This document shows, piece by piece, positions 29,490 through 40,229 of a stretch of 64,000 nucleotides of DNA (positions are counted from its first letter, which is position 1; every line of letters begins with the position of its first letter). The translations under genes were made by a program, and so were the position numbers. The notes under the pieces are model-generated. The model was not told the DNA's origin. It did no database searches and saw only the letters and a list, made by a program, of their open reading frames with translations. Source of the DNA: Nannobrachium achirus (Eukaryota > Chordata > Actinopteri > Myctophiformes > Myctophidae); NCBI GenBank assembly GCA_963921795.1, contig OY997644.1:4181522-4245521 (forward strand). The letters are read 5' to 3'.

Positions 29490-29838
29490 GAGCTGCTGAG
29501 ACTATAAATTCCTGTGTGTTCATGTGTTAGTTCAGTGCTGCAAAACATTTGCCCCACAGCCATACTAGTGAAAACAGCCCATCTACAAGCTCACAAACAT
29601 TTCCAGCTGCTCAGCCTATAAAATCCTGTGTGTTCATGTGTTAGTTCAGTGCCATACTAGTCAAAACAGCCGATCTACAAGCTCACTACGCTTTGTTGCT
29701 GAGACTATAAAATCCTGTGTGTTCATGTGTTAGTTCAGTGCCATACTAGTGAAAACAGCCGATCTACAAGCTCACTACGCTTTGTTGCTGAGACTATAAA
29801 ATCCTGTGTGTTCATGTGTTAGTTCAGTGCCATACTAG
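29490..29838. repeat. Tandem array with a left-half core in each unit
   Basis: Units of 92, 89 and 89 bp start at 29560, 29652 and 29741 with CCATACTAGT and contain GATCTACAAGCTCAC, each followed by ATAAAATCCTGTGTGTTCA. The right arm is missing in every unit. Confidence 0.8.
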
Positions 29839-29839
29839 T

Positions 29840-30396
29840 TTTCATTGCGGGTCTGGCACAACCAGGTGACCTGGTCTAGTTTATGATATATCTATGGATT
29901 AAACCTAATGTAAGAAATAAACATCTACAAGCTCAAAGTGTGACAGTTTCACATTGTATAATAATTTCAACTTTTTGACAGCAGGAGGAGGAGCAGGATT
30001 GTTCACTTATGCTTTTGGTTGTGACAAATGGATGTTGAATAGGCTATAGTTTCAACACCCATGCATCCAAACAGAAAAGTGCTATGTGAATACAGTATAT
30101 TAAACGTTAAACTCACCAACATTGTAGTTTTATGAAAGCTTGTATTATCCAATGTGCAAAGTGTTTGATAAAAATCCACTGTAAACATGATATGAGTTAC
30201 TTTCTGTCAAGAAATGCTGTGCAGGTGATTATTAGTGTTAGGAAGCATCCTGTGTGTACCAGCTGCTTGTAATTGCATGTAATGCAGGAGGTAAAGGCTA
30301 TACTTGGCAGCTAGGCTGATGGTGGATATGATGATGGTTATGATGGTATGCTTTGAATATCATAGAGGAATCAATTGTTTTATTTTTTTATTTATT
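29840..30396. other. Intronic or intergenic, no gene seen
   Basis: AT-rich, with TCGTTTC-type unique sequence. Confidence 0.4.
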
Positions 30397-30448
30397 GCAG
30401 ATCTACAGTGCGATAGTGTGTTGTGAGCTACTGTGCTTGTAGATGCTT
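30397..30448. repeat. Palindrome core, diverged
   Basis: GCAGATCTACAGTG and CTGTGCTTGTAGATGC. Confidence 0.5.
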
Positions 30449-30648
30449 ATGCTGGTCTCCTTAGTGAGAGAAGAATGAAGCTGGGACCCCCATGGCCATT
30501 ATATATGGTTCAGATTTAACTGTTTCATAGATGGCTTTAATGTTTACAAATGATCGTTTCTATCAATGTGGATTCATGTTGTGTATTTTTGTGACATTTA
30601 ACCTCTTAACTAATTTATTTCTAGAATTATTTAATGCTTTTAAGTATT

Positions 30649-30706
30649 GAAAAATAGCAGATATTCAAGTGCACAGCACCGCAAGCTTGTAGATGTTCTG
30701 TTTTTG
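30649..30706. repeat. Palindrome core, diverged
   Basis: AAAAATAGCAGATATTCAAG and GCAAGCTTGTAGATGTTCTG. Confidence 0.65.
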
Positions 30707-30901
30707 AAAAATCGTTTTTGTTTTTCCTCCTTGAAGTCTTTGAATATATCTTTAAATATATATATATATAATATGTTATAAAATATTTAAGGTGCAAAGA
30801 ACATTTGCTGTTGTGAAAAAGTTTGAGAACCACTCATTTGGAAGAAGGATTTAGAAGACATAGAATTGGGTCAAAAATATTCAGACTTGCACAAGTGTTT
30901 C

Positions 30902-30969
30902 AAAAGTAGCAGATCTACAAGCTCGCAGCGCGGCACAGTGCTGCGCTGTGAGCTTGTGTATCTTCTATT
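30902..30969. repeat. Palindrome core, complete
   Basis: GCAGATCTACAAGCTCGCAG with GTGCTGCGCTGTGAGCTTG, GGCAC-loop type. Confidence 0.8.
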
Positions 30970-31123
30970 ATTATTACTTTTTTTTTTAAGTTAAAGCATA
31001 ACATAATGGTTAAAGTGGTTCAAATCTAAAGTGACAGAGATTTGCGTTCAGGTCTAAATGGGTTTTAAACCCTCGATACTTTGTAATATTAACCTTTGGT
31101 GTGACTTTACTTTCTGTCTACAG

Positions 31124-31198
31124 ACTGGTCGGTTTCTTGTTCCTTGGCTGTTCCTGGCCTCTCTGCAGAACCTTCACTTCAGTGGTGGGCTCACTGGT
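31124..31198 (+). other. Possible untranslated exon, copy 1
   Basis: An acceptor (TTCTGTCTACAG) precedes ACTGGTCGGTTTC, and a GT lies near 31198. The acceptor and exon start are repeated at about 31560-31615 with the same 120 bp of preceding intron, so this is one half of a tandem duplication. Transcript support is needed. Confidence 0.3.
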
Positions 31199-31367
31199 AT
31201 ATTTATTTCAGATTGAACTGTTTCATAGATGGCTTTAATGCAAAATGCGGACTGTGAAACCTTGGCTCACCAGTTAAGTGTATAATGTGTAAATGCCAAG
31301 ACTGTGTTACCAATACATAAACTTTAGAAGGCAATGTTAGCCAATCAGGAGGGAATATGGGAAATGG

Positions 31368-31430
31368 GATCTACAAGCTCGCAGCCCGGCACCGAGTGCC
31401 GCGCTGTGAGCTTGTATATCTGCTATTTTT
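31368..31430. repeat. Palindrome core at a repeat junction
   Basis: Starts directly after GAAATGG of an old repeat that continues with GACAGATCC at its other copies, so its left border can be placed. Confidence 0.75.
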
Positions 31431-31800
31431 TTAATAGTTAAAGCATAAAATATTAGTTAAAGTGGTTCAAATCTAAAGTGACAGAGATTTGCGTTCAGGT
31501 TTAAATAGGTTTTAAACCCTCGATACTTGGTAATATTAACCTTTGGTGTGACTTTCCTTTCTGTCTACAGACTGGTCGGTTTCTGTCTTCTCTGCAAACC
31601 ATTCACTTGGCCACGCAAAGCAAAGCGGTACACAGTATTTCTAAAGTCATGTCATCAACATGGATCTGTCCCATTAGGGAGTCTTACTGGTGTATAATTG
31701 TAATTCTAGGTGGCTTACTGGCTTCACACATACTTGTTTTATTTAGTTTATCTCATGTCATAATTTTGTGAGTTGTAAATGGCTTTCCTTCCTGTCTACA

Positions 31801-31887
31801 GGTTTGCCCCTCTTTGGAGGCTTTGCTGCCCTCAGATTCAGTCTGCTGTCTCTTCTGCTTTGGACATTGAACCCTTGGTTGTTCTGT
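31801..31887 (+). other. Possible untranslated exon, first copy of a duplicated pair
   Basis: Bounded by CTGTCTACAG and the strong donor TTCT|GTAAGT. A diverged copy with both borders lies at about 32556-32656. It precedes the protogenin-like exon. Confidence 0.4.
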
Positions 31888-32000
31888 AAGTGTTAAAGCA
31901 TAGACATGTTGGACGTTACCATGCACTTGCCTGACTGCGAGCGCCAGACATCTCACACTACGTTTCACATCATGTCTCTCTTGTCTCTCTCCCCCCTCAG

Positions 32001-32168
32001 CCGTCAGAGACCGCCTGGTGCCCCCGTCCACTCCAAGGCCAACAGCTCCTCTGCGGTCTTCCTGAGCTGGGGCCGCCCGGCCTTCACATCCAGCCAGACG
32101 GTCAACTACACGGTGCGCTGCAACCCTGTGGGCCTGCAGAACGCCTCCCTCATACTCTATCTGCAGAC
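32001..32168 (+). pseudogene. prtg-like: Lone fibronectin type III exon resembling protogenin
   Basis: A 168-bp exon (phase 1 in, phase 2 out) sits between CCCCCTCAG and GTGAGT. It encodes 55 full codons of a fibronectin III half-domain, including [14 protein letters not shown] and [16 protein letters not shown]. The second string is the signature I recall from protogenin, an immunoglobulin/FNIII receptor. No other protogenin exon is visible in the window, so it is read as a displaced exon rather than a working gene. Its first 45 bases recur, with a deletion, fused to the start exon of the next gene at 32792. IGDCC-family FNIII domains are the alternative source. Confidence 0.6.
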
Positions 32169-32555
32169 GTGAGTCACTTCCTTATTATTGCGACTGTCAG
32201 GTCACAGTTACTATCAAAACCGCCACCAGCTGTGTCAGTCCCTCCTTCAGTCTGTCCATAACGTCACACTTTTGGTCCTACTCTTATCTCCGCCACTGTT
32301 GCCCCTATCCATGCCAAACTTTGCACACACACTCTTGGCTGGCAAACCACAACCTACGCCCCTAATTTCTCACACGCCCGTCTTCTAGTGCCATCATGAG
32401 GTTGCTTTCAATGCCACTTAAAGGCCAATTTGTGTATACATGTGACCTGAAGGTCACTTCTATCCTGATAGGTGGCTTCACACAGACATGTTTTATTTAG
32501 TTTATTTCATGTCATAATTTTGTGAGTTGTAAATGTCTTTCCTTCCTGTCTACAG

Positions 32556-32656
32556 GTTAGCCCCTGGCTCTTTGGAGGCTTTGCTGCCATCAGATTCAGT
32601 CTGCTGTTCTGAACTTCTGCTCTGCTGCTGTGGACATTGAACCCTTGGTTGTTCTG
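32556..32656 (+). other. Possible untranslated exon, second copy of the duplicated pair
   Basis: Same borders and most of the same sequence as 31801-31887, with a few extra bases near the middle. The donor TTCT|GTAAGT is kept. It directly precedes the start exon of the SAMD3-like gene. Confidence 0.4.
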
Positions 32657-32710
32657 TAAGTGTTAAAGCATAGACATGTTGGACGTTGTCATGCACATAG
32701 GCAACCTGCC

Positions 32711-32739
32711 TGCTGCGAGCTTGTAGATCTGCTATTTTT
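32711..32739. repeat. Palindrome core, right half, between two exons
   Basis: TGCTGCGAGCTTGTAGATCT, 53 bp before the start exon of the SAMD3-like gene. Confidence 0.65.
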
Positions 32740-32791
32740 GAGAAATTGTGAAACTTGCAAATCATGTCTCTCTTGTCTCTCTCTCCCTCAG

Positions 32792-34401
32792 CCGTCCACT
32801 CCAAGGCCAACAATGGCCAAGACGTTTTCCCTGCGGAGACAAGAAATGGATAAACAGCCCAGGGTGGAACTGCTGCAGGAGCGATGGCCAGCTCTGTTTG
32901 TAGAAGAGGAGGTGCTCTGTTAATTGTAACTGCAGTGTGCCCTGACTTTGCTGTTACACTACTTGTCTCAGAACTGCCTGCTGCTGTCTTTCAATCAATC
33001 TGCTCCTCTTCTCCCACCTATGACTCTTTGCATGGTCTTCACGGCTTTCTTCCTGTGTCCCTCTGTCATCCCTCTCTCTATAGCTGTCTCGACCTCACCA
33101 CATGCATTTCTCTCCTAACACCACCTGCCTGCTTTCATATATCTTAAATGAAATCTCTTGTATGTTTCAGATATGTGCAGAATTCCAGCGCATCACCACA
33201 TTACCCCTCAAAGCAAGATTTATGGCATCTCTGGATAGACGGAGCGGTGAGCTGCTTAACATCATCCGGAGCAAAGGAGGAGCTATCCGTGAAAAGACAA
33301 AGGATACACTTCAAGTTATAGCTCAGGTATGAAATTAACACATTTTTGGACAATGCTCTTACAGATTTTGCCCTAAAATCAAAGCGGTACACAGTATGTG
33401 TAGTCATATAATCAACATGGATCTGTCCCATTTAGCGTCACCATCAGGCCGATTTTTGCAAAACACATTTGCGACCTGACTGTAGTTTATCTCCCGATTA
33501 GGGAGTCTTACTTTGATTACCATTAGGCCAGTAATGTAAAGTTGCATTTTAATCTATTTAATGTTTTCAAATATATCTGTTCTACAGAGTCTGGAAATAA
33601 ACATCCGAAGAGAGTGTCTTCTCAAGTGCCTCATCATGTACCTGGGTGAAGATGAGAGCGACCTGATTAAAGAGTACCTGGTAAGGAAAGTTTGTATTGG
33701 CATCTTTTAACCCAGATTAGACCGGAAACCCTTGTGTCACTTTAAGTTGCTATACTATCTATATCTGAAGAACAGGTGAGACTGTAAGTCTTGCTGTGTA
33801 CTGATGTCTGGCTGTGTGCTCCTTTACAGGTAAACATTTAGCTTTCTGTCTTGTGTCATGTATGTTGTATATGCACTCTTTGACCTTGATTATACCTATG
33901 TACTGTGAACACATGGCACTGAGAAACAGCCTGACTTGCCTTGTTATTATGCAACTACACCTTTAAAGTTTGTCAGTCCTGTCTCTTAAGAGGTGAGTCA
34001 GTCAGTCAGTCTTGTCTATTTAACTTTGACAAATGCTAATGTTCTCTCTTTATCCCTCCTTGTCTGTCCGTCTTCAGGTTGTCGAGAAGGATAAGGCTGA
34101 GACGGAGCTTGCGAAAACCACCATGGGGGTGTTTGTCCTGCGTGAAGATAAAGGTCCTCTCTGCAAGCCGGTGGAAATTGGCATCATTATTGATGGTGTT
34201 GAGGTACTCAGTGAGCTGTCCTCAGTTGCTTCTGCCTGTGCCACCATGCTGTTTGGCCTTATCTATGCCCTGAACTTGAAGTATCCAGAAGAGCTCAAGT
34301 ATTGTTTTGAGGCCTTTCAGAAAATCATCATGGACATTGAGAGCAGAAAGATGTCAAAAAGGGTACAGAACCTTGCAGGAATGCTACAAGATGTTGTGTA
34401 A
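32792..34401 (+). CDS. Teleost SAMD3-like family protein, C-terminal version
   Basis: Coding exons 32813-32911 (ATG at 32813), 33171-33326, 33588-33680 and 34078-34401 all begin and end in phase 0 with consensus splice sites, giving 223 residues. Landmarks are MAKTFSLRRQEM, ERWPALFVEEE, FQRITTLPLKARFM, RSKGGAIREK and, at the end, ALNLKYPEELKYCFEAFQ. I recognise this order as the C-terminal half of a multicopy teleost family often annotated as SAMD3-like or uncharacterised; its function is not known to me. The longer N-terminal part of that family is absent here. The exon begins with about 20 bases that match the start of the protogenin-like exon, so the start exon looks chimeric. No stops or frameshifts. 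Confidence 0.75.
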
Positions 34402-34950
34402 AGTCTTTACTTGTCTAAATTTGGAGCAAGGTTAATGTGAGCCTTAAAAATCACACATTCTGTTTAAAACATTCTGTGCCTTAATTTGTTTTCATTTGTA
34501 AAATGGGTAGAGGATGGATAGATGGAGCCTAAACCTGTAAAACCTCAGCCAAAATGTGATAGATTTTTATGTTCTTTATATTTTAAGAGCCTCATGCACA
34601 TGGAGAGCAAAATAATTCTGCAATACCTGTGAAACCTCAGCCAAAGTGTGTAGGAATGTAAGGATGTTGTTTTTGTTATCAGAGGAAAAAATATGGTTTG
34701 TTCCTTTGAAATGGGATGAGTATAAATAGTTAGCAGAGCCTTACTTACTGTGTTACTGCCTGATTAGATTCCTGACTGATTTGATGACTGGCTGGTTTAC
34801 TGTATGGCTGGTTGTTTTACTGGCTGGATTACTGATTTTACTGGCTGGATTACTGATTTTACTGTTACAGACTGACTGATTTGATGGCTGGTAGGTTGGT
34901 TGGTTTACTGTCTGGCTTGTTTAATATCTTGATTACTGATTTACTGTTAC
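34402..34950 (+). other. 3' untranslated region of the SAMD3-like gene
   Basis: Open sequence after the stop; it contains a repeated AAACCTCAGCCAAA phrase (34540, 34631). Confidence 0.4.
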
Positions 34951-35383
34951 ATACTGACTGATTCCTGAGAGACAGACTGGGTTAGTCCACTATAGCGTTA
35001 AGGCTCTGCTATTTTTTAAGGAGAACATTACGCAGAAGAGGTAATGCGCTAATTGGCAGCAAATGGTAAAGATGAGCTCAAAATGATCTGACAGTCATGT
35101 TATTGGCAGTCAATTTGTGAATGTGATAAATGCATATCCTGGACCTCATGACAAGTGTGATGTTTTCCTTGAAATGAATTTCTTTGTAACAGATAATCTA
35201 TTGAATGAGAAAACAGTTGCAGTCATTCCAAATTTTGGTTATATTTTTTTGCCACATTGTCTTAAGACATTTCACTTTATACTGACTGATTCCTGTGAGA
35301 CAGACTGGGTTAGTCCACTATAGCGTTAAGGCTGTGCTATTTTTTAAGGAGAACATTACACAGAAGAGGTAATGCGCTAATTT
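34951..35383 (+). repeat. Two direct repeats of about 105 bp in the SAMD3-like 3' region
   Basis: GACAGACTGGGTTAGTCCAC to GAGGTAATGCGCTAATT occurs at 34951-35055 and 35279-35383. The preceding 200 bp are a degenerate GGCTGG/TTTACTG array. Confidence 0.75.
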
Positions 35384-35513
35384 TATTGGATGTGCATTGT
35401 GTTGTTGGATCAGAGATTAATTTCGCTGACCCAGAAGTGAATGTATATTGTGCACATGCACAGGGCACTTTGCAATTATGGTTCTGGTTCTATTATGTTC
35501 TGGAAGATGCCAT

Positions 35514-35519
35514 AATAAA
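35514..35519 (+). terminator. Candidate polyadenylation signal of the SAMD3-like gene
   Basis: AATAAA lies about 1.1 kb after the stop codon at the end of otherwise unassigned 3' sequence. Confidence 0.3.
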
Positions 35520-35595
35520 TGTTGAGAATATACTTTTGTGTCTTTGTAATTTCATGTAAATGTCATGTTAAACTAATTCTAATCTTCATTCAACA

Positions 35596-36091
35596 GGTTG
35601 ACACAAATTTACACTTTGAATCAAAGTTAAAAAAAAATGCGTCAAATGTTACACGCAATTATTTTACTTTCTCTCAACTTAAAAAAATAAACTTCTTTCA
35701 AGTTTATTTTTCAACTTGGAGTAAAGTAATTCGTTTAGTTTTGTTAATTGTAAGAAATTATTTTATTCAAAGTAAGTAAATATATTTGCTTTGTAGAATG
35801 GTGTTTTTTTTAGTTGAGAGAAAGTTAAAAAAATGCGTCAAATGTTACACGCAATTATTTTACTTTCTCTCAACTTAAAAAAATAAACTTCTTACAAGTT
35901 TATTTTTCAACTTAAAGTAAAGTAATTAGTTTAGATTTGTTAATTGTAAGAAATTATTTTATTCAAATTAAGTAAATATATTTGCTTTGTAGGAAGGTGT
36001 TTTATTTAAGTTGAGAGAAAGTAATACAATTGCGTGTAACAAATTGACGCAATTTTTTTACTTTGATTCAAAGTGTCAATTTTTACAGTGC
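35596..36091. mobile_element. Inverted-repeat MITE with internal duplication
   Basis: Ends TTACACTTTGAATCAAAGT and ACTTTGATTCAAAGTGTCAA. A block of about 200 bp (AAATGCGTCAAATGTTACAC...) occurs twice in the middle. Confidence 0.7.
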
Positions 36092-36175
36092 TCCCTCCCT
36101 CCCTCCCTCACATTATTTCTTTCGCTCTCTAACAATTTCTCGTGGTCATCTCTCCTTTCTGCTATTACACAGCCG

Positions 36176-36203
36176 TGCTGCGAGCTTGTAGATCTGCTAT
36201 TTT
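36176..36203. repeat. Palindrome core, right half only
   Basis: GTGCTGCGAGCTTGTAGATC then TGCTATTT. Confidence 0.65.
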
Positions 36204-36284
36204 GGAAAAGTTGTGAAAATGTGTGCAAATCTACTTACATTTTTTTTTCTTTGCAACCCATTTTCTCACCCAGTGCCAACTACC

Positions 36285-36562
36285 TAACCTGTAGTCCTGG
36301 TTTCCGCTCTCCCCCTGCCGCGCCAGAGGAATTGGGGAGCACCTGGCTGGTTAGGGGGAGGTATTATAGAAACCAGGACTACAGCATGTTTTTGTGAGGG
36401 TATCCACCCTAGGAGTCACGGGGAGAACATGCAAACTCCACACAGAAAGGCCCTATCGCCAATCCCACCTAGGGTGTGGGCTCTGATGACGCGGAGGGAG
36501 GAACACGCCCCCAGCGCCCACAGCGTCCCCTGGCGGGAATTGAACCCAGGACCTTCTAGCAT
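36285..36562 (-). mobile_element. tRNA-derived SINE, same family as the split copy
   Basis: Reverse complement of the 49.64 kb body: AACATGCAAACTCCACAC, then GGGAATTGAACCCAGG (B box). The 3' side carries the CTGTAGTCCTGG repeat that continues this family. Confidence 0.6.
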
Positions 36563-36809
36563 TTGTAACAAAAATTTTGCTTCTGGGGGTCACTGGAACT
36601 AAATATTTTGAGATGGGGGTCCGTGGCCAAATACATATCATTTTGGGGGTCCTTCACATGAAAAAGAGCACCACTGACATAGAAGTCCTTCACGTGAAAA
36701 AGAGCACCACTGACATAGAAACATAGGTTTTTCAAAAAAAAAACTTAGAAGGATTTATAGAATCGGGTCAAAAATATTCAAAGACTTGCACAAATCTTCA
36801 TGATTTTTC

Positions 36810-36862
36810 AAAAATAGCAGATCTACAAGATCTACAAGCTTGAGCGTAGATCTACTATTTTT
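36810..36862. repeat. Stuttered palindrome core
   Basis: AGATCTACA is doubled on the left arm and the loop is almost lost. Confidence 0.7.
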
Positions 36863-37278
36863 CAACAGTCAAAGCACAACATATTGCGTTCCCAGTCTAA
36901 ATGGGTTAAACCCCCTCCCCTTATGAAGAACATTCATGGGGGGGCCTGCAGGGAATCCTTGTACCCATGCAGGGCCCAGAACCTGGTGCAACACCCCTGC
37001 ATGCACACACTCTCATCCCATTATCCCAGTATTCATTATTGCTAAAGATTTCACTATGAAAGGCAATTGTTGTGAGATGAAACCCAAATCAGTCCTATGA
37101 ATGAAAGGCCCTTTTCAAATGAATGACTCCATTCTCCTCTGTCTCTGGAGACTCTGGAGGACAGCCGGTCAAGCAGGTTTCAGGCAGAAATCTCTTTTCA
37201 GGGCAACGACAACAATGCCAGGCCAACACAAGTGATTGACATTAAATGATCTGACTGGAGGAGCCGTGCATGCATGGC

Positions 37279-37723
37279 TAGGGATGGGTATCGTTCACCT
37301 TTGAATCGATACGATACCTTTTTCGATACCTGGGAATCGATACGATACCCTTTTCGATACCATTTTCGATACTTTTTATTTAAGTTTAACTTCAACACAG
37401 AAAGAGTGGTGACTCGCTGCTGCGGGCAGAGGTGATGATGATGATCACACAGTGTGGCGGAGCGGAGAGTATAGACGTTGGATAATCATCATAATAATAA
37501 ACATTATAGGCTATTGTCTGCTATTTTCCACAGTAACGAGTGTAGCCTACTAACGCAGTCATTAAACTCTCAGTAGCCCAACTGTTACAGATGCGACCGG
37601 CCAGGGGTGCGTTCCAGAGTATCTAAACGAGGTATCGTTCGTTTTTACGTGAACCGATACCCGATAGTATCGACGTCATGCGATCGATACCATTAAAAGT
37701 ATCGCAGACGATACCCATCCCTA
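37279..37723. mobile_element. hAT MITE, TAGGGATGGGTATCG family, copy 2
   Basis: Same termini as 25688-26107, exact TGCATGGC duplication (37271-37278, 37724-37731). Confidence 0.88.
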
Positions 37724-37790
37724 TGCATGGCCGATGCATTGTTCTTCTGTGGCCGCCATTTTCCTCCCAGAAAGTCACGCCAGTCTAGAG

Positions 37791-38150
37791 CAGTGGTTCT
37801 CAACCTGTGGGTCGGGACCCACAAGGGGGTCCCCAAACTATTTTGGGGGGTCCCCGGATGATTAACTTATTGTGAAACATTGTTTTCTCACTCAACAGTA
37901 AACAAACCAACATAAGGTTTAAGTGTATAGAGGGTATCTGCACATTTCTAAAGTGACAATTTAGGGACTTTTTAATACCTCTAAAATGATAAATTAAACA
38001 ATGGCCAAATTGTCAAATATTAGACATGCGGATATTGTGAAAATAGCCGATCTACATGCTCACAACGCCTCGCAACGCGTCAGGGTGGGGGTCCCCAATT
38101 AAAATATGATTATTTTGGGGGTCACGGCCTGAGAAGGTTGAGAACCACTG
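37791..38150. mobile_element. hAT MITE, CAGTGGTTCTCAACC family, copy 2
   Basis: Flanks GTCTAGAG and GTCTAGAA. The palindrome core at 38034 keeps only its left arm. Confidence 0.85.
38034..38080. repeat. Palindrome core, left half only
   Basis: ATTGTGAAAATAGCCGATCT to CGCAACGCG; the right arm has gone while the hAT host continues. Confidence 0.75.
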
Positions 38151-38503
38151 GTCTAGAAAACAGAGTCACGTACAACTTCCTAGACTTGAACTACAAGTTC
38201 TGTCTGTCTGAATTTCAGCCAGTGTTCTTTAGATAAAGGCTGATGTCAATCTGATGGACGGGTGCCGTGCAGGAGAAAGGGTGTGAGCTAGTTTCCCTGG
38301 CTTATAGAAATGTAAACAGAATCTCTTCCATGCCTCTTTCTCATTCCATGCATGTTTCACTGCATGTGACAAGTCACCTGCATGGGAGTGATGGTTTGCT
38401 GTCACGTAGAGGGAGATGGCCAAGGCAAGCCGGGGACTTCTTCTTTGGCACGTTATTGTCAGGGACGTGCTGGCCATTGGGAAAAGTGGGACAACTCCCG
38501 AAC

Positions 38504-38858
38504 GCGTATTTGGAATGGACACCCGGGCTCCAGGGAAACCCCGCCCACCGAAGCTTTTGATTGGCTGAAGCGGAGCTAGGGAGCGCTCAATTGTAGTCGC
38601 TTGGACAGGGCGTTTATCGTGGGCTTGCCCAGGCCTTACGGCCTGGGCATAAATATAACGATTGCATTCACCACGGCTTCGTAACTCGCGCGGCGCTCCG
38701 CCGGCCGCGCGGCCCTGGCCCGCTCTTCGCGGCCACTCGCGCCTGCGGCGCTCGGGGGCGAAGAGCAGGACCAAGGTCCGCTGGCCTGCGCGCCGCTTGC
38801 AGTGTCGTGGACAATCGAGCGGCTCCGTCTGGAGCCCGGGTGTCCATTCCAAATACGC
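38504..38858. mobile_element. GC-rich MULE-like element nested in a hAT
   Basis: 28-bp inverted termini (GCGTATTTGGAATGGACACC...) and an exact 9-bp duplication CTCCCGAAC (38495-38503, 38859-38867), the length typical of Mutator-like elements. The sister hAT at 56355 shows the empty site. The interior contains the palindrome CCAGGCCTTACGGCCTGG. Confidence 0.75.
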
Positions 38859-39012
38859 CTCCCGAACGGCTGGTTCATTCCCGGCCGGTCCAGGCCGGCC
38901 ATTAGGAAAAAAATTAAACTGTTTGCACAAAAGTAAAAATTAAACTGTTTGCACAAAAGTAAAAATTAAACTGTTTGCACAAAAGTAAAAAATAAACTGT
39001 TTGCACAAAAGT

Positions 39013-39091
39013 AGTGAAAACAGCAGATCTACAAGCACACAACGCCTCACACCACGAGGCGTTGTGTGCTTATAGATTGGCTGTTTTCACT
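39013..39091. repeat. Palindrome core, complete
   Basis: AGTGAAAACAGCAGATCTAC, ACGCC-type loop, GCTGTTTTCACT. Confidence 0.85.
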
Positions 39092-39359
39092 AGTTTAAAT
39101 CATTTTTAAAATGATAAATACAAAACAAACGGTTTTGGACATAAGGTTTCCACCCGACAACGACGAAATATAACTCATGCAATTGGCCCACTGTCTTGTC
39201 ACTTGTCATGATCTGAAATGGCAAATCTTTGAGTAGCAGCAGCGCTATAGAGAGATCTCTCTCTATAGCACGCAATGAGGGCCTCTCCAACTCTTTTTCC
39301 CGGGCTGATTCAGGGGCCCAGCACGTCCCTGGTTATTGTGCTTTGACTAATTAAGACCC

Positions 39360-39850
39360 GAGGCCGAAACCTGTTGGCAACCTTCCATGGACTTTGCCAG
39401 CGGGGAGAAACAATTTACAAGCAGTGCTCTTCCGAGCACAGGTCTCCACCAGGCCACACAAATCGGCCTGTTATAGCGCCACCATGAGGCTGATTTAAAA
39501 AATGTGGGGCAGAGGTTCTGAATTAGCATCCAGGGAGTGTGTGTACTCAGTTTGGCAGCGATCGGGCCAACGGCGCCGGAGATTAGCTGGTAACAACCAG
39601 GCCACACAAATCGGCCTGTTATAGCGCCACCATGAGGCTGATTTGAAAAATGTGGGGCAGAGGTTCTAGATTGGCATCCAGGGAGTGTGTGTGCTCAGTT
39701 TGGCAGCGATCGGGCCAACGGTGACTGAGATTAGCTGCTCACAAACTGCGAGGACGCACGGACGCACGCACGGACGCACGGACGGACGGACGGACGGAGT
39801 GGAAAACATACTCTCCCTCAGCCTTCGGCTGGTGGAGACAATTACAATTT
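39360..39850 (+). repeat. Unclassified teleost repeat, AGCGCCACCATGAGG family, copy 1
   Basis: CAGTGCTCTTCCGAGCACAG start, two internal copies of CGGCCTGTTATAGCGCCACC, and CTTCGGCTGGTGGAGA near the end. Confidence 0.6.
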
Positions 39851-39891
39851 ACAATTTAGGCAGATTCTCTTAATCTTGAGCGATTTACAAT

Positions 39892-40124
39892 TTGGGGCGG
39901 CTGTAGCTCAGTAGGTAGAGCAGGTTGGCCAATGGTCCATGGGTCGGCTACTCCTGTCTACATGTCGAAGTGTCCTTGGGCAAGACACTGAACCCCGAGT
40001 TGCTCCCGGTGAGCTGGTTGGTGCCTTGCATGGTTTCCACCGCCACTGGTGTATGAATGTGTGAATGGGTGAATGTAATGCACATTGTAAAGCGCTTTGT
40101 ATAAAAGCGCTATATAAATGCACC
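39892..40124 (+). mobile_element. tRNA-derived SINE with conserved core (V-SINE-like)
   Basis: The A box TAGCTCAGTAGG is perfect. A central segment (GTGTCCTTGGGCAAGACACT) and an AAGCGCTTTGTATAAAAGCG tail follow. ATTTACAAT is repeated exactly on both sides (39883-39891 and 40125-40133), a 9-bp target duplication. Confidence 0.75.
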
Positions 40125-40229
40125 ATTTACAATGAGCAAGGACAGCGCAAGGTAATACATCAAATGCATGGCAAGCAATGGTAATCTAGCATTGTAGGTA
40201 AACAACAATATAATAACCAAAATAGTTAA

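Larger units (their letters stand above)
38460..39331. mobile_element. hAT element, CAGGGACGTGCTGGCC family, with nested MULE
   Basis: CAGGGACGTGCTGG and CCAGCACGTCCCTG-type ends, exact GTTATTGT duplication (38452-38459, 39332-39339). It carries a palindrome core and is interrupted at 38504-38858. Confidence 0.85.

Noticed and set aside
38229..38930. 233-codon frame on the minus strand
   Set aside because: It crosses the ends of a MULE-like element and a hAT element and has no domain; it is open because the region is GC-rich.
39894..39970. Possible tRNA gene
   Set aside because: The A box is good, but the B box is degenerate and the sequence continues as a SINE with a target duplication.
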